Source of the DNA: Chitinibacter fontanus
GTDB lineage: Bacteria; Pseudomonadota; Gammaproteobacteria; Burkholderiales; Chitinibacteraceae
Length of the DNA: 64,000 bases
NCBI RefSeq assembly: GCF_013423785.1
Contig: NZ_CP058952.1
Location: 2,321,665 to 2,385,664, forward strand
Direction of reading: 5' to 3'
Under the pieces are notes generated by a model. That model ran no database searches and was not told the origin of the DNA. It worked only from the letters and a program-made list of their open reading frames with translations. The position numbers were made by a program, and so were the translations under genes. Shown in pieces: positions 43,733 through 53,213 of this stretch (positions are counted from its first letter, which is position 1; each line of letters starts with the position of its first letter).

Positions 43733-44158
43733 ATGAGCACGATTTTAGGTTTTGATTTTGGTGAAGTGCGCATCGGTGTGGCGATGGGCTCGACTGAGTT
43801 GGGGATTGCGCATCCGCTGGAAACGATTGCGTTTGAAGAAAATGACAAAAAGTTCGCCCGCATTGAGGCGCTAATTCGCGAATGGCAGCCCAGTGCGCTG
43901 GTTGTGGGTTTGCCAGCCTATTTAAACGGGCAAGAACATGAAATATCGCGCCTTGCGCGTAAATTTGCTAATCGCCTTACGGGGCGATTTAATTTGCCGG
44001 TGCATTTGGTCGATGAGCGGCTGTCGAGCGCCGGTGCGACGCAGGCTTTAAATGAAGTTGGCGTGCGCGGTCGCAAACAAAAAACCGCGCTTGATCAGGT
44101 GGCGGCAATGCAGATTTTGCAGTCCTACTTTGATGGGGTAGGGGTAATAACCGAATAA
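43733..44158 (+). CDS. ruvX: Holliday-junction resolvase-like / pre-16S rRNA nuclease YqgF
   Basis: A 141-residue RNase H-like fold protein. In E. coli YqgF trims the 5' end of pre-16S rRNA; a resolvase role was inferred earlier. Acidic sites are visible in LGFDFGEVRIGVAMG near 5-19, the VDERLSSAGATQAL region near 97-110, and KTALDQVAAMQIL at the end. Length is normal. It is third in a yqgE-ruvX-pyrB-pyrC-like order also known from Pseudomonas, where pyrR sits between ruvX and pyrB; here pyrR is absent. Confidence 0.94.
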   Translation: MSTILGFDFGEVRIGVAMGSTELGIAHPLETIAFEENDKKFARIEALIREWQPSALVVGLPAYLNGQEHEISRLARKFANRLTGRFNLPVHLVDERLSSAGATQALNEVGVRGRKQKTALDQVAAMQILQSYFDGVGVITE

Positions 44159-44159
44159 G

Positions 44160-44208
44160 GGGTATTGCTTTGTAGTCTTTATTCAATATTGGCTGTAAGG
44201 CAATACCC
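44160..44208. repeat. GGGTAT...ATACCC hairpin, copy upstream of pyrB
   Basis: GGGTATTGC (44160-44168) is perfectly complementary to GCAATACCC (44200-44208), starting two bases after the ruvX stop. It shares GGGTATTGCT and an internal GTAG with copies at 47280 and 59716. Confidence 0.6.
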
Positions 44209-44275
44209 GGTAGATATTGGGGTCAAAGCGAGTTTTGATCGGTAATGATGTGATGTAATCCGCAGCGAGGATGCT

Positions 44276-45238
44276 ATGTATAACCCGCAGTTAAATGCCC
44301 AAGGTGAGCTGATTCACCTGTTGACGACCGAAGGCCTGCCGCGCCGAATTTTGCATCAAATCTTGGATAAAGCCGCCGAGTTTGTCTCGGGTGGCGAGCT
44401 GGTGAACCAGAAGTTTGCCGATCTGGCCGGTACATCGGTGTTCAACCTGTTTTTCGAAAACTCGACGCGCACGCGCACGACGTTTGAAATTGCCGCCAAG
44501 CGCTTGTCGGCCGATGTGTCGAGCTTGAATATTCAAGCGTCCAGCACAGCCAAGGGCGAAACGCTGCTCGATACCGTACATAACCTCGAAGCGATGGGCG
44601 CGAACTTGTTTGTCGTGCGCCATTCGGAGTCGGGCGCGGCGCATTTGATTGCCAAGCATGTGAAGCCCGGCATCGCGGTGGTGAACGCTGGTGACGGCCG
44701 CCACGCGCACCCGACGCAGGCGATGCTCGATATGTTTACGATCCGCCATTACAAAGGCGACTTCACCAATCTGCGCATTGCGATTGTCGGCGATGTACTG
44801 CACAGCCGTGTGGCGCGCTCGCAAATCCATGCGCTGTCGACTTTGGGTTGCCCCGATATTCGCGTGATTGCGCCGAAAACCTTGTTGCCAACGGGTGTTG
44901 AGCAGCTGGGCGTGCATGTGTATCACGATATGGCCGAAGGCTTGAAAGACGTCGACGTGGTTGCAATGTTGCGCTTGCAAAATGAGCGCATGGCAGGGGC
45001 TTATCTGCCAAGCACGCAAGAATTCTTCAAATATTACGGCCTGACGCCAGAAAAACTCGCACTGGCTAAACCGGATGCGATTGTGATGCACCCAGGCCCG
45101 ATGAACCGTGGCGTTGAGATTGATTCGGCGGTAGCCGATGGTGATCAGGCGGTGATCTTGCCGCAGGTGACTTTCGGTATCGCGGTACGGATGGCGGTAT
45201 TGAGCATCGTCACAGCGAATCAGAAAGGCTTGCTCTAA
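44276..45238 (+). CDS. pyrB: Aspartate carbamoyltransferase catalytic subunit
   Basis: Condenses carbamoyl phosphate and aspartate in pyrimidine synthesis. The 320-residue protein has the carbamoyl-phosphate loop [11 protein letters not shown] near 60-70, [20 protein letters not shown] near 83-102, HPTQAMLDM near 143-151 and [13 protein letters not shown] near 276-288. It ends 12 bases before the dihydroorotase-like gene. In Pseudomonas the equivalent PyrB needs the inactive PyrC' for activity, and the same partnership is likely here. No pyrI or pyrR is adjacent. Confidence 0.97.
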   Translation: MYNPQLNAQGELIHLLTTEGLPRRILHQILDKAAEFVSGGELVNQKFADLAGTSVFNLFFENSTRTRTTFEIAAKRLSADVSSLNIQASSTAKGETLLDTVHNLEAMGANLFVVRHSESGAAHLIAKHVKPGIAVVNAGDGRHAHPTQAMLDMFTIRHYKGDFTNLRIAIVGDVLHSRVARSQIHALSTLGCPDIRVIAPKTLLPTGVEQLGVHVYHDMAEGLKDVDVVAMLRLQNERMAGAYLPSTQEFFKYYGLTPEKLALAKPDAIVMHPGPMNRGVEIDSAVADGDQAVILPQVTFGIAVRMAVLSIVTANQKGLL

Positions 45239-45250
45239 GGAAACCCAGAC

Positions 45251-46528
45251 ATGACGAAGAATATCCATATTAAAAACGGTCTGCTGGTTGATCCATTGGC
45301 AGGCACAGAAAACAAGGCTGATTTATTTCTCGCTGATGGCAAGATTGTTGCTGTCGCTAACGCGCCAGCGGGTTTTGTGGCCGATGAAGTCATTGATGCA
45401 ACGGGCTTGGTCGTAGCACCAGGCTTGGTTGATTTTGCTGCGCGTCTGCGCGAGCCGGGTCAAGAATACAAAGCCACCTTGGCGTCCGAAATGGCTGCTG
45501 CGGTGGCAGGTGGGATTTCAAGCGTTGTGTGTACGCCCGATACCGATCCGGTGCTCGATGAGGTCGGCTTGGTGACGATGCTGCGCCAGCGCAGTAAAAC
45601 ACTTGATCTGGCGCGGGTTTATCCAGTTGGTGCTTTAACCCGCGGCTTAAAAGGCGTTGAGATTACCGAGATGGCTCAGCTGCATGAAGCCGGCTGCGTG
45701 GCGTTCTCGCAAGGCGATGTGCCGATTGCCGATTTGCAAGTGCTGTACCGCGCGATGCTGTACGCAGCAAACTACGGTTTCGAGCTGCGCCTGCGTCCGG
45801 AAGAAGCCTCTTTGGTGAACGACGGCGTGGCGCACGATGGCCCGTATGCTTCGCGTCTTGGCCTGACCGGTATTCCAGTGGTGGCCGAAACGATTGCGAT
45901 TGCGCAAATCACGCAATTGATGCGCGCTACCGGTTGTAAAGTGCATCTGGCGCGGGTGTCGAGCGCGGCTGGGCTGGAGCTGATTCGCGCTGCGAAACGC
46001 GAAGGCTTGAAACTCACTTGCGATGTGAGCATCAACCACATTCATTTGGTCGATCTGGATATTGGCTTCTTTGACAGCCAGTATCGTTTTGACCCGCCAC
46101 TGCGCTCAGTGGCCGATCGCGACGCGATTGTGGCCGCGCTGAACGATGGCACGGTGGATATGATTTGCTCGGATCACGCTCCCGTGGATGACGATGGCAA
46201 ATTGCTGCCGTTTGCACAGGCTGAACGCGGTGCAACGGGCTTGGAGTTGTTGCTGCCATTAACGTTGGCATGGGCGCGCGCCAATCAAGTCGCTTTGCCA
46301 CAAGCCTTAGCGAAAATCAGCTCAACCCCAGCCAAAGCGCTCGGTTTTGAAGCCGGTTTAGCGGTAGGCAACCGCGCCGATCTGGTGTTGTTCAACCCGC
46401 AAGCCAACTGGTATGTGATTCCGGAAAAATTGAAATCACAGGGCAAAAACACGCCATTTATCGGCCATGAAATGATTGGCAAAGTGGCAAAAACCATTGT
46501 GAAAGGCAAGGTCGTGTATTCGGCTTGA
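45251..46528 (+). CDS. pyrC: Dihydroorotase-like protein lacking zinc ligands (PyrC'/PyrX type)
   Basis: A 425-residue amidohydrolase-fold protein collinear with class I dihydroorotase. The metal-binding DxHxHxR motif is replaced by GLVDFAARLREPG, losing both His. The substrate/zinc His region reads FELRLRPEEASL where active enzymes have a His. SDHAP and LELLLPL are kept. This matches the Pseudomonas PyrC', a catalytically dead partner that holds PyrB in a dodecamer. A true dihydroorotase must then be encoded elsewhere. Database pipelines would label it dihydroorotase. It lies 12 bases after pyrB and is followed by a terminator. Confidence 0.9.
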   Translation: MTKNIHIKNGLLVDPLAGTENKADLFLADGKIVAVANAPAGFVADEVIDATGLVVAPGLVDFAARLREPGQEYKATLASEMAAAVAGGISSVVCTPDTDPVLDEVGLVTMLRQRSKTLDLARVYPVGALTRGLKGVEITEMAQLHEAGCVAFSQGDVPIADLQVLYRAMLYAANYGFELRLRPEEASLVNDGVAHDGPYASRLGLTGIPVVAETIAIAQITQLMRATGCKVHLARVSSAAGLELIRAAKREGLKLTCDVSINHIHLVDLDIGFFDSQYRFDPPLRSVADRDAIVAALNDGTVDMICSDHAPVDDDGKLLPFAQAERGATGLELLLPLTLAWARANQVALPQALAKISSTPAKALGFEAGLAVGNRADLVLFNPQANWYVIPEKLKSQGKNTPFIGHEMIGKVAKTIVKGKVVYSA

Positions 46529-46564
46529 TGCACTAATTGATCGAGTAGGAATAATCATCACCAC

Positions 46565-46592
46565 AGGGGCGACAGGCTTGTCGCCCCTTTTT
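46565..46592 (+). terminator. Terminator after pyrB-pyrC-like
   Basis: AGGGGCGACA / TGTCGCCCCT (46565-46574 and 46579-46588), loop GGCT, then TTTT. Confidence 0.9.
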
Positions 46593-46677
46593 CTTGGTAA
46601 GTAATTGGACAAAAGTTTTCAAGCAAGGCGAAGCAACGATGCGTGAAGACTTTTGGTTTAGCACTTAAGGACAGGCA

Positions 46678-47277
46678 ATGAAGCAGGGTAAGTTGGTACA
46701 GTGGAATGGCTCAAAAGGCTTTGGGTTTCTTCAGTCAGAAGCGGGCGAGCGGGTGTTTGTACATATCAGCACCTTGAAACGCGCGGGCTATTTCCGCCCG
46801 AAAGCGGGCGATATGGTGTGGTTTGAGCAAGGCAGCGACGCCAAGGGGCGCGTGCAAGCGGTGAATGTCGCCCCGAAAAAAGGTGGCAAGCCTGCGGCCG
46901 CGAGTGGCGCGAAAAAAGACCTGATCGATTATTTGATGTATGGCCTGTTGCCGCTGTTTTTGCTGATGGTGTTGAGCTCGTCAGCGCGCTGGCTGTTGTT
47001 GGCGATTAGCGCGGCTAGCAGTGCGCTGGTATTTGCGATGTATTGGCTGGATAAACGTCAGGCCGCCAACGGTGGTTGGCGCGTACCCGAGGCGAATTTG
47101 CATCTGGTGAGCTTGTGTGGCGGCTGGCCTGGCGCTTGGCTGGCGCAGCAAACCTTGCGGCATAAAACGCAGAAAACGACGTTCCGGGTTGGTTTTCTGG
47201 CGAGTGCGATGTTGTGCATCGTTGCGCTGGGTTTTTTGCTTAGCCAGAAAACACTTTTGGCTAGTTGGATGATTTGA
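46678..47277 (+). CDS. Cold-shock domain + DUF1294 membrane protein
   Basis: A 199-residue fusion. About 1-66 is a cold-shock (OB) domain, KQGKLVQWNGSKGFGFLQ with VFVHIS, carrying RNP1-like and RNP2-like motifs. About 80-199 is a DUF1294 domain with four hydrophobic segments and the family words LDKRQAANGGWRVPE, LHLVSLCGGWPGAWLAQQ and HKTQKTTFRVGF. The CSD-DUF1294 pairing is known in many proteobacteria; its role is unknown, but membrane-tethered nucleic-acid binding is a reasonable inference. The upstream sequence (46613-46656) can form an arm pairing AAAAGTTTTCA with TGAAGACTTTT. Confidence 0.9.
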   Translation: MKQGKLVQWNGSKGFGFLQSEAGERVFVHISTLKRAGYFRPKAGDMVWFEQGSDAKGRVQAVNVAPKKGGKPAAASGAKKDLIDYLMYGLLPLFLLMVLSSSARWLLLAISAASSALVFAMYWLDKRQAANGGWRVPEANLHLVSLCGGWPGAWLAQQTLRHKTQKTTFRVGFLASAMLCIVALGFLLSQKTLLASWMI

Positions 47278-47279
47278 CG

Positions 47280-47326
47280 GGTATTGCTCTGTAGGCTCGG
47301 TTTGATTTTTGCTGCAGGGTGATACC
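47280..47326. repeat. GGGTAT...ATACC hairpin, copy after CSD-DUF1294 gene
   Basis: Fifteen positions from GGTATTGCTCTGTAG (47280-47294) pair with 47312-47326 as RNA (eleven Watson-Crick and four G-U pairs). It begins 2 bases after the stop at 47277. Confidence 0.6.
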
Positions 47327-47503
47327 GCTATACCGTATGAGTTTTGTTGCTGGTATGCCAACTGATTTGAATGAATGCTGATTTATCACAGTGAAACAGC
47401 TAACAGTTGTTCGCTATGATTATATCTTTTGTAATTTTCGCGGCATGCAAATTAATAATTTGCTTTATGCTGGCATTTTTAATCAGCTAACTTGGGAATT
47501 GTG

Positions 47504-48817
47504 ATGCGTCGATATGCACTGGGGATGATGCTGGGCTTGGCCTTGGTAGGGTGTGGTGAGAAAACAGAAACGACTCAAACTGCAAGCGACAAAGCTACGT
47601 CGGTGCAGGCGGCGCTGAGCGCGGCGCAAGACTGGCTCAAAACTAATGCCAAACCGCTGACTGCACTGGATGCCGGACAAGCCGCTGATCGGCAGGATCT
47701 GGCGGCATTTGGTGAGGCAATTGGCGATGCGCGCGTAGTGATGCTCAACGAAGATAGCTACGCCGACGCTAACGCCTTTGAGTTGATGAATCGGCTGGTA
47801 CAGTATCTGCATCAGGATAAAGGCTTTGATGCCTTGCTGATCGAAAGTGCCATGTTTGACGTTGAGGCCATGTGGCGCAGTGCCATGGAAAAAGACGCAA
47901 GCCTGACTGAGCTGGCCCCGGGGCGAGTGTTTTATATGTACTCGCAAACCGATGCTAGTCGCAAAGTGCTGCAATACGCCGATAGCGTGCGTAGTTCAGC
48001 TCACCCCCTGCAATTATATGGCTTCGATATTCCATTGGCAGGCACTACGTCGATTAATGAATTGATTCCGGCTTTAGAAAGCTATCTGCAACAGCGTAAT
48101 TCCCCCGCGCTTAGCGATGCCGCATGGCCGGCCTATGTAGAGGTAGCGAAAAAAGCAATTTCACTCAATAGCCAAGGTGCGGATTTGGCTCAATTTAGCA
48201 AGCTGTCAGCGCAATTGGAAAACGAGTTGTGTAAGGATGCTGCAACTGGCAATGCAATGCGGTCCGATGCTGGCTGGTGGTGCCGACAGGTGCGCGGTAT
48301 TTCTGCCAACGTGATTCGCCAGCAGCATCGTGATGATAAAAACTATGATTATCGCGATACTGCGATGGCCGACAATGTTCAGTGGTTACTTAATCAGCCA
48401 TTGAAAGACAAGAAGGTCATTATCTGGACTAATTCATCGCACGGTATAGCTGCGGTTGCGGGTACCAACCCCGACACCAAACAGGCCATTCACACCATGG
48501 GCTGGCATTTGCAGTCGCAATTGGGCCCACAACTGTATGGCGTCAAGTTATCGCCGTTGGGCGGGCAGGTCAGTCGTTATTGGGATACTGGCGAGCAACC
48601 CGTTACTATTGATGCTAATTCACCCGAGGGGGCTTTAAAAGCGGCGGGCCTTAAGCAAGGTTTTATTAATGCACCTAGTGATCAGGCCATGCTGGCCAAT
48701 TTCGCCCAGTTGAAAAAGCCATATGTATTCGGTAAAGATATTAATGGGGTGTTCTTTTATGAGGCGGCGATCGCAGCCAAGCAAGGCACGCATCCTATCT
48801 TACCATTGCCAAATTAA
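47504..48817 (+). CDS. Erythromycin-esterase-like lipoprotein with altered active site
   Basis: A 437-residue exported lipoprotein from ATG 47504, with signal peptide MRRYALGMMLGLALVGC; the lipobox LVGC puts the lipid on Cys17. The body aligns with the erythromycin-esterase fold: a DARVVMLNEDSYADANAFEL segment, then ALLIESAMFDVEAMW, QLYGFDIPLAG and KVIIWTNSSHGIAAVAG. In classical members the first motif is GExxHG and the last has AHNxH. Here the first keeps Glu but has no His, and the last keeps one His. Antibiotic hydrolysis is therefore doubtful; many relatives have no known substrate. It is convergent with the carboxypeptidase gene across a strong terminator. Confidence 0.78.
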   Translation: MRRYALGMMLGLALVGCGEKTETTQTASDKATSVQAALSAAQDWLKTNAKPLTALDAGQAADRQDLAAFGEAIGDARVVMLNEDSYADANAFELMNRLVQYLHQDKGFDALLIESAMFDVEAMWRSAMEKDASLTELAPGRVFYMYSQTDASRKVLQYADSVRSSAHPLQLYGFDIPLAGTTSINELIPALESYLQQRNSPALSDAAWPAYVEVAKKAISLNSQGADLAQFSKLSAQLENELCKDAATGNAMRSDAGWWCRQVRGISANVIRQQHRDDKNYDYRDTAMADNVQWLLNQPLKDKKVIIWTNSSHGIAAVAGTNPDTKQAIHTMGWHLQSQLGPQLYGVKLSPLGGQVSRYWDTGEQPVTIDANSPEGALKAAGLKQGFINAPSDQAMLANFAQLKKPYVFGKDINGVFFYEAAIAAKQGTHPILPLPN

Positions 48818-48830
48818 GTCTAAAGCGCCC

Positions 48831-48865
48831 AACAAAAAGCCCAGCGAATTGCTGGGCTTTTTGTT
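48831..48865. terminator. Bidirectional terminator
   Basis: Perfect 15-bp inverted repeat AACAAAAAGCCCAGC / GCTGGGCTTTTTGTT (48831-48845 and 48851-48865), loop GAATT, between convergent genes. Confidence 0.93.
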
Positions 48866-48880
48866 GTAGCAGAGTAGGGC

Positions 48881-50038
48881 TTAGCCAAACAGGCCTTTCC
48901 ACCACAGACGGATCGTATCCCAGGCACGGCCAAAAATACTGGCTTCTTCAACCGCCGCTACTGCGACGACGGCGCGTTCACTGAGCACCTTGCCATCCAA
49001 TGAGATTTTCATCGTGCCAACTTGCTGACCTACCTTGATCGGCGCAATTAGTGGTTGTTGCGTGGTCAAGTCGATTTTGAGCTTGGCTGCATCACCTTTT
49101 GGCACGGTGATAAATTGATCAGTCAAAAAGCCAACCCCAATTTGCGATTCCTTACCTTTCCAGACGGGGACTTGCTGAACGGCTTGTTGGGCTGTGTAGA
49201 GCTTGGGCGTTTCAAAGAATTGCGTACCCCAATTGAGCAATTTGGAAGACTCTGCCGCGCGTACTTCCGGGCTGGCCGTGCCAACGACCACTGAAATCAA
49301 GCGACGGTTGTCGCGGTGAGTCGATGCAACCAAATTGAACCCCGCGCTTTCTGTGTGGCCGGTTTTCATGCCATCAACGAATGGGTCGCGGTATAGCAGC
49401 AGGTTACGATTGGGCTGGCTGATATTGTTGTATTTGAATTCCTTGATCGAATAGATGTGATAAAAATCAGGGAAGTCATTGATGATCGCCGTCGCTAAAC
49501 GAGCCAAGTCGCTGGTAGTGACATGCAATGCCGGATCGGGTAGGCCAGTGCTATTTGTGAAGTGTGAATCATGCAGGCCTAAACGTTTCCCTTCGGCATT
49601 CATCATTTGAGCGAAAACTTCTTCGCTACCAGCAATTGCTTCCGCTAAAGTAACGCAGGCATCGTTGCCCGACTGCACAATCATGCCTTTGATCAGGTCA
49701 TCCACTGTTGCGGGTACTTTCGGGTCCAGATACATGCGTGAACCTTCGGTTTTCCAGCCTTTTTCAGAAACTAAAAGCGTTTGATCAAGCTTTAATTTAC
49801 CTTGCTTCACCATTTTGAAAGTGATGTATGCCGTCATTAACTTGGTTAATGATGCGGGTTCAACTTTCATGTCTGGGTCACGCGCGGCCAATACTTGACC
49901 ACTTTGCTTGTCATATAAGTAATATGATTTGGCCGCGATTTCAGGAACTGGGGGCACAAAAGCTTGAGCAATTGAGCTAGAAAAGACCGCGACCAGCGCA
50001 GTGGCAAGAATACTACTTTTCAAAATTTGGCGAGGCAT
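48881..50038 (-). CDS. D-alanyl-D-alanine carboxypeptidase (PBP5/6 family)
   Basis: Trims the terminal D-Ala from peptidoglycan pentapeptides at the outer face of the inner membrane. It is 385 residues from ATG 50038, with signal peptide ending SSSIAQA near 26. Catalytic motifs are SLTK near 64 (SxxK), SGND near 126 (SxN) and KTGHT near 229 (KTG). A PBP5-C beta domain follows. The C-terminus (FGRAWDTIRLWWKGLFG) is the amphipathic membrane anchor typical of DacA/DacC. The frame is open further upstream without export features. I leave the symbol open because dacA, dacC and dacD cannot be told apart. Confidence 0.95.
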   Translation of the reverse strand: MPRQILKSSILATALVAVFSSSIAQAFVPPVPEIAAKSYYLYDKQSGQVLAARDPDMKVEPASLTKLMTAYITFKMVKQGKLKLDQTLLVSEKGWKTEGSRMYLDPKVPATVDDLIKGMIVQSGNDACVTLAEAIAGSEEVFAQMMNAEGKRLGLHDSHFTNSTGLPDPALHVTTSDLARLATAIINDFPDFYHIYSIKEFKYNNISQPNRNLLLYRDPFVDGMKTGHTESAGFNLVASTHRDNRRLISVVVGTASPEVRAAESSKLLNWGTQFFETPKLYTAQQAVQQVPVWKGKESQIGVGFLTDQFITVPKGDAAKLKIDLTTQQPLIAPIKVGQQVGTMKISLDGKVLSERAVVAVAAVEEASIFGRAWDTIRLWWKGLFG

Positions 50039-50171
50039 GATGGAGATCTTTGCTGAAAAGAAAGGTAAGTTTTTAGTGCCGCTCATTATACGGGCAAACC
50101 GTGTTAAAAGACTGCGCAAACGATGAATTGTTCCAGCAAAAACGATGTAATTGTTTGCTCTTGCGCGCCGC

Positions 50172-50200
50172 AAATAAAAAGGCCCACATTGCTGTGGGCC
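50172..50200 (-). terminator. Terminator of the ImpA-type protease gene
   Basis: GGCCCACA / TGTGGGCC (50181-50188 and 50193-50200), loop TTGC. On the minus strand it is followed by TTTTTATTT. Nineteen bases after the stop at 50219. Confidence 0.9.
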
Positions 50201-50218
50201 CGCTGTTGCTGGTGCTAT

Positions 50219-53053
50219 TTAGAATGGATAACTTGGTGTGCTGGCCGCAAGGTCTAGCCACTGACCTGTGGCCAGTTGATTATGTTTGCCTGCTGCCAGA
50301 GCATAAAACTGCTCTGGTGCCATTGGCAGGTTTAAATCGCTCACCGAGTTGAGCGCATTATCCGAGAGGGTAATGCCATACATTGCGAAGATATTGCGCA
50401 AATCTTTGCCAATGATTTTCGAGCTGAGTACGAATAATAGATCGGGGTTGCTGATCTTATTATCCGCAAATCGTGCCATGCCATACTTACCTTTGTTATT
50501 GGCATCCCACGCTTGCGCAACAAGCCGATCGGCTTTGGTCAGCAGCGTGAAGTAATCCAGCGTGCTTTGCATACTCGGTTTGGCCTCGCCTGCACGGTAT
50601 TTACTAAACAAGAAGCCAAGCTGGAAGTGCACCGCCCGCATTGGATCTTGCCCATTGGCCATATCCCATAAGCGGGTTTGCATATCGAGTACTTTAGCCG
50701 CGCCGCTTAAACCACTACTGCGGTTACTCAATACATCCTGATATAAGCCCGGGTGATCGGTTGCGTGACCCGTATCGATGCCACGCAAAGCGTATTGGCG
50801 CAGCATATGCGCGCTGGCCAGAATATTGTTATCACACTCCACGACGCAGCCTTTGCCATTGAACTCGATGTGCATTACGCGTTGTACCGTGTTGTGCCCG
50901 AGTTCATGTGCATGCCCCCAGCCAGTACCACCCACTCCGGCAAAACCATCAGATGGATTACCAGAGCAGAGGAAACCACAGGCGGCAATCCAGCCTACAA
51001 AATGCTGGACGCCTGGTGCGCGGTGAATCGGGCCGCTGCAATCCCAGCCAAATTGGGTACACAGTGTCGCAACATTGCTGCTCAGCGGCATATTGTTGTA
51101 GCCATTGGCGATGTGGTTTGAGTCAAACAGCAGCTCTTTGATTTCACCCACGATGTACTGCTCGGGCGTTTTATTACCCATAGCGCTATTGGCATAGGTA
51201 ATGGTTTGCTGGATCTCGCCACCGACTAATTTGGCGGTTTGCCAGCCAAAGTCTTTGCGTTTCATCGCTGCCACTGCTTCGTCAATCTCGGCTTGTGACT
51301 GTGGTTTGGTAAAGTCAAAGTGCGCATATTTGGCGCTACCACGAATCCGTAAGGTGATCGATTTACCGGCCGTGGCACCGCTATAGTTCAGGTATAGCGG
51401 CCCGCCAAATGGGGTGACAAATGTATTTTCCGTGCCTGTTTGCAATGGAATGGCAAAAGATTGTGGGCGGCGAGGGCGTTTATAGCCTTCTTTCACATCG
51501 TCAGTCAGTGGGTTGCCATAAGCACGCACATAACTGGTTTGCACTTTGAGATTACTTGCTCCCGCAGCGTCAACGACCTCGATATACACCGGTTTACCGG
51601 GCACGGCGGCGCGGCCAATTGCGGTAATGCCACCGCTTTGGGCGATGGTGACTTCAATGGTTTCTGCGCTGCTGCTCACTGGCAGACTTTGCGCCACAGC
51701 AGGCATGTAATCACCCTGACCGGTGCTGGCTACCTTGGTCGTACTACGATTAAATGCCAGCCAAGAGTCGGAAGCAAAGGTGCGCAAGAAGGTGCCCGGA
51801 GCCGTATCACGATTGATTTTTCCGTACTGTATGTCTGGGCGATACATATCCGCCCACAGCACCAGCAAACGATACAAATCGGTGCGAGCATCGGCAAAAA
51901 TATTGATCCCATTGCCTTGCATGGACGCGAGTTCATTATGAACTTGGGTGATCGGGTTGGTCGGGCTGCTGTCTTGGCTTAATGCAAGTGCAGGTTGCTC
52001 TTGCGCCATGAAATTGAGTGTACTGACCAAGGCTGTCATTTGATCGCTGCGTTTGATATTGTCGGCAATAGTGCGCGTATTGCCAATCGAAACTCCCGCG
52101 GCAGGGGCAAAGTAGTTGCCGGGATAGCCACCCAGCGTCATGCCCATACCTGCCAGTACTTTGCGGCCACCCGCTGAATCGCCCCAGCCTAGGTGCATGT
52201 AGATCACCGCCTTGCCGTTTTCCATGTATTTGCGCACTAACTCGGTTAGCGCAGGGTCGTCTTTGCTGCCACTGCCAAACACCAGCAAATCTGCGTCTTG
52301 CCAGCAGGTGTTAGCACTTGCTGTGATGTCACAGCTGATGCTCTGTGCGGTTTTACCTTGCTTGGCGATCATTTTGCTTACGTCGCTTGCACTATACGCA
52401 GCGGTGGCGAATTTGACTGTGCTTGCTAATGGGCCCGCAGCTTTGCTTGTTAGCACCCAATTAAAAGCTCGGGTAAAGAGTGCTGTGTGCTGGGTTTCAC
52501 GGGATTGATTGGCTATCCAGCTCAGTACATCTGCGCCATAGGCTAAGCCGCGGCCTTTGCCATACTGAGCAATCGCTGCCATGCCACTGCCATCATCTGC
52601 GGTGAGCAAGGGGGTGGCGATGGTGCGAAAACCAACGCCGATTTCGCTGCTATTGGTACTGTGATTCAAGCTCAGATTGAGTGTATTTTCGCCAAAAATA
52701 TCCGCAATTGCCGCATTTTGCTGTTGCTGATAACGCGCAGCTAAATCGGTTGCAAGCTTGAGTAATGTCGGGCGATCGGCACTGCTCAATCCGCTTGGAT
52801 CACCCGATTTGAGCGCCAAAATCAGTGGGCTGGTGCTGCCTGCACCTGTGTTGCTGCTTGGGCTATTGAGTCCTGTGTTATCAACTTGCTCTAATTTGGG
52901 CGGAGGCTGCGTGCTTCCCCCTGTGTTGGAGCCGTTGTTGCCCTGATTGCTGTCGGTTGAGGGATTGCCATTACCGCCCCCACCGCCGCCACCACAGCCG
53001 CTGAGCAATGCCAGGGTGAGAATAAGAAACTGCGCTTTTATTTTTAATGACAT
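50219..53053 (-). CDS. ImpA-type zinc metalloprotease, predicted lipoprotein
   Basis: A 944-residue exported protein related to Pseudomonas ImpA, a secreted O-glycoprotein-cleaving metallopeptidase. It has a signal peptide with lipobox LLSGC, then a low-complexity Gly/Asn/Ser linker (about 21-70). The gluzincin zinc motif is HELGH within GWGHAHELGHN near 739-743, with a likely third ligand Glu in VMHIEF shortly after. Preceding beta-rich regions (about 440-610) resemble the mucin-binding parts of ImpA. Cysteine pairs occur around the catalytic region (ATLCTQFGWDC, ACGFLC, CVVEC). An outer-membrane or secreted role on host or environmental glycoproteins is inferred. Divergent from the AraC-type regulator at 53214. 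Confidence 0.85.
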   Translation of the reverse strand: MSLKIKAQFLILTLALLSGCGGGGGGGNGNPSTDSNQGNNGSNTGGSTQPPPKLEQVDNTGLNSPSSNTGAGSTSPLILALKSGDPSGLSSADRPTLLKLATDLAARYQQQQNAAIADIFGENTLNLSLNHSTNSSEIGVGFRTIATPLLTADDGSGMAAIAQYGKGRGLAYGADVLSWIANQSRETQHTALFTRAFNWVLTSKAAGPLASTVKFATAAYSASDVSKMIAKQGKTAQSISCDITASANTCWQDADLLVFGSGSKDDPALTELVRKYMENGKAVIYMHLGWGDSAGGRKVLAGMGMTLGGYPGNYFAPAAGVSIGNTRTIADNIKRSDQMTALVSTLNFMAQEQPALALSQDSSPTNPITQVHNELASMQGNGINIFADARTDLYRLLVLWADMYRPDIQYGKINRDTAPGTFLRTFASDSWLAFNRSTTKVASTGQGDYMPAVAQSLPVSSSAETIEVTIAQSGGITAIGRAAVPGKPVYIEVVDAAGASNLKVQTSYVRAYGNPLTDDVKEGYKRPRRPQSFAIPLQTGTENTFVTPFGGPLYLNYSGATAGKSITLRIRGSAKYAHFDFTKPQSQAEIDEAVAAMKRKDFGWQTAKLVGGEIQQTITYANSAMGNKTPEQYIVGEIKELLFDSNHIANGYNNMPLSSNVATLCTQFGWDCSGPIHRAPGVQHFVGWIAACGFLCSGNPSDGFAGVGGTGWGHAHELGHNTVQRVMHIEFNGKGCVVECDNNILASAHMLRQYALRGIDTGHATDHPGLYQDVLSNRSSGLSGAAKVLDMQTRLWDMANGQDPMRAVHFQLGFLFSKYRAGEAKPSMQSTLDYFTLLTKADRLVAQAWDANNKGKYGMARFADNKISNPDLLFVLSSKIIGKDLRNIFAMYGITLSDNALNSVSDLNLPMAPEQFYALAAGKHNQLATGQWLDLAASTPSYPF

Positions 53054-53213
53054 AAATTGAGATCGTGTTCAGTCAGCGGATCGCTAGAAGTGGCGAATTC
53101 TAAAGTTGATAAGCAAATGCTGATATGATCTGGGTGCGCAAAAATATGACATTAGAAAATACTATGTCGAACTTCACACGTTCCTTTACCCGAGCTAGTC
53201 CATCTTTAAGGGG

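Noticed and set aside
44291-45268. Long minus-strand open frame (325 codons) antisense to pyrB
   Set aside because: Its translation is His/Arg/Gln-rich with no domain, as expected for the antisense of a codon-biased gene; pyrB itself is unmistakable.
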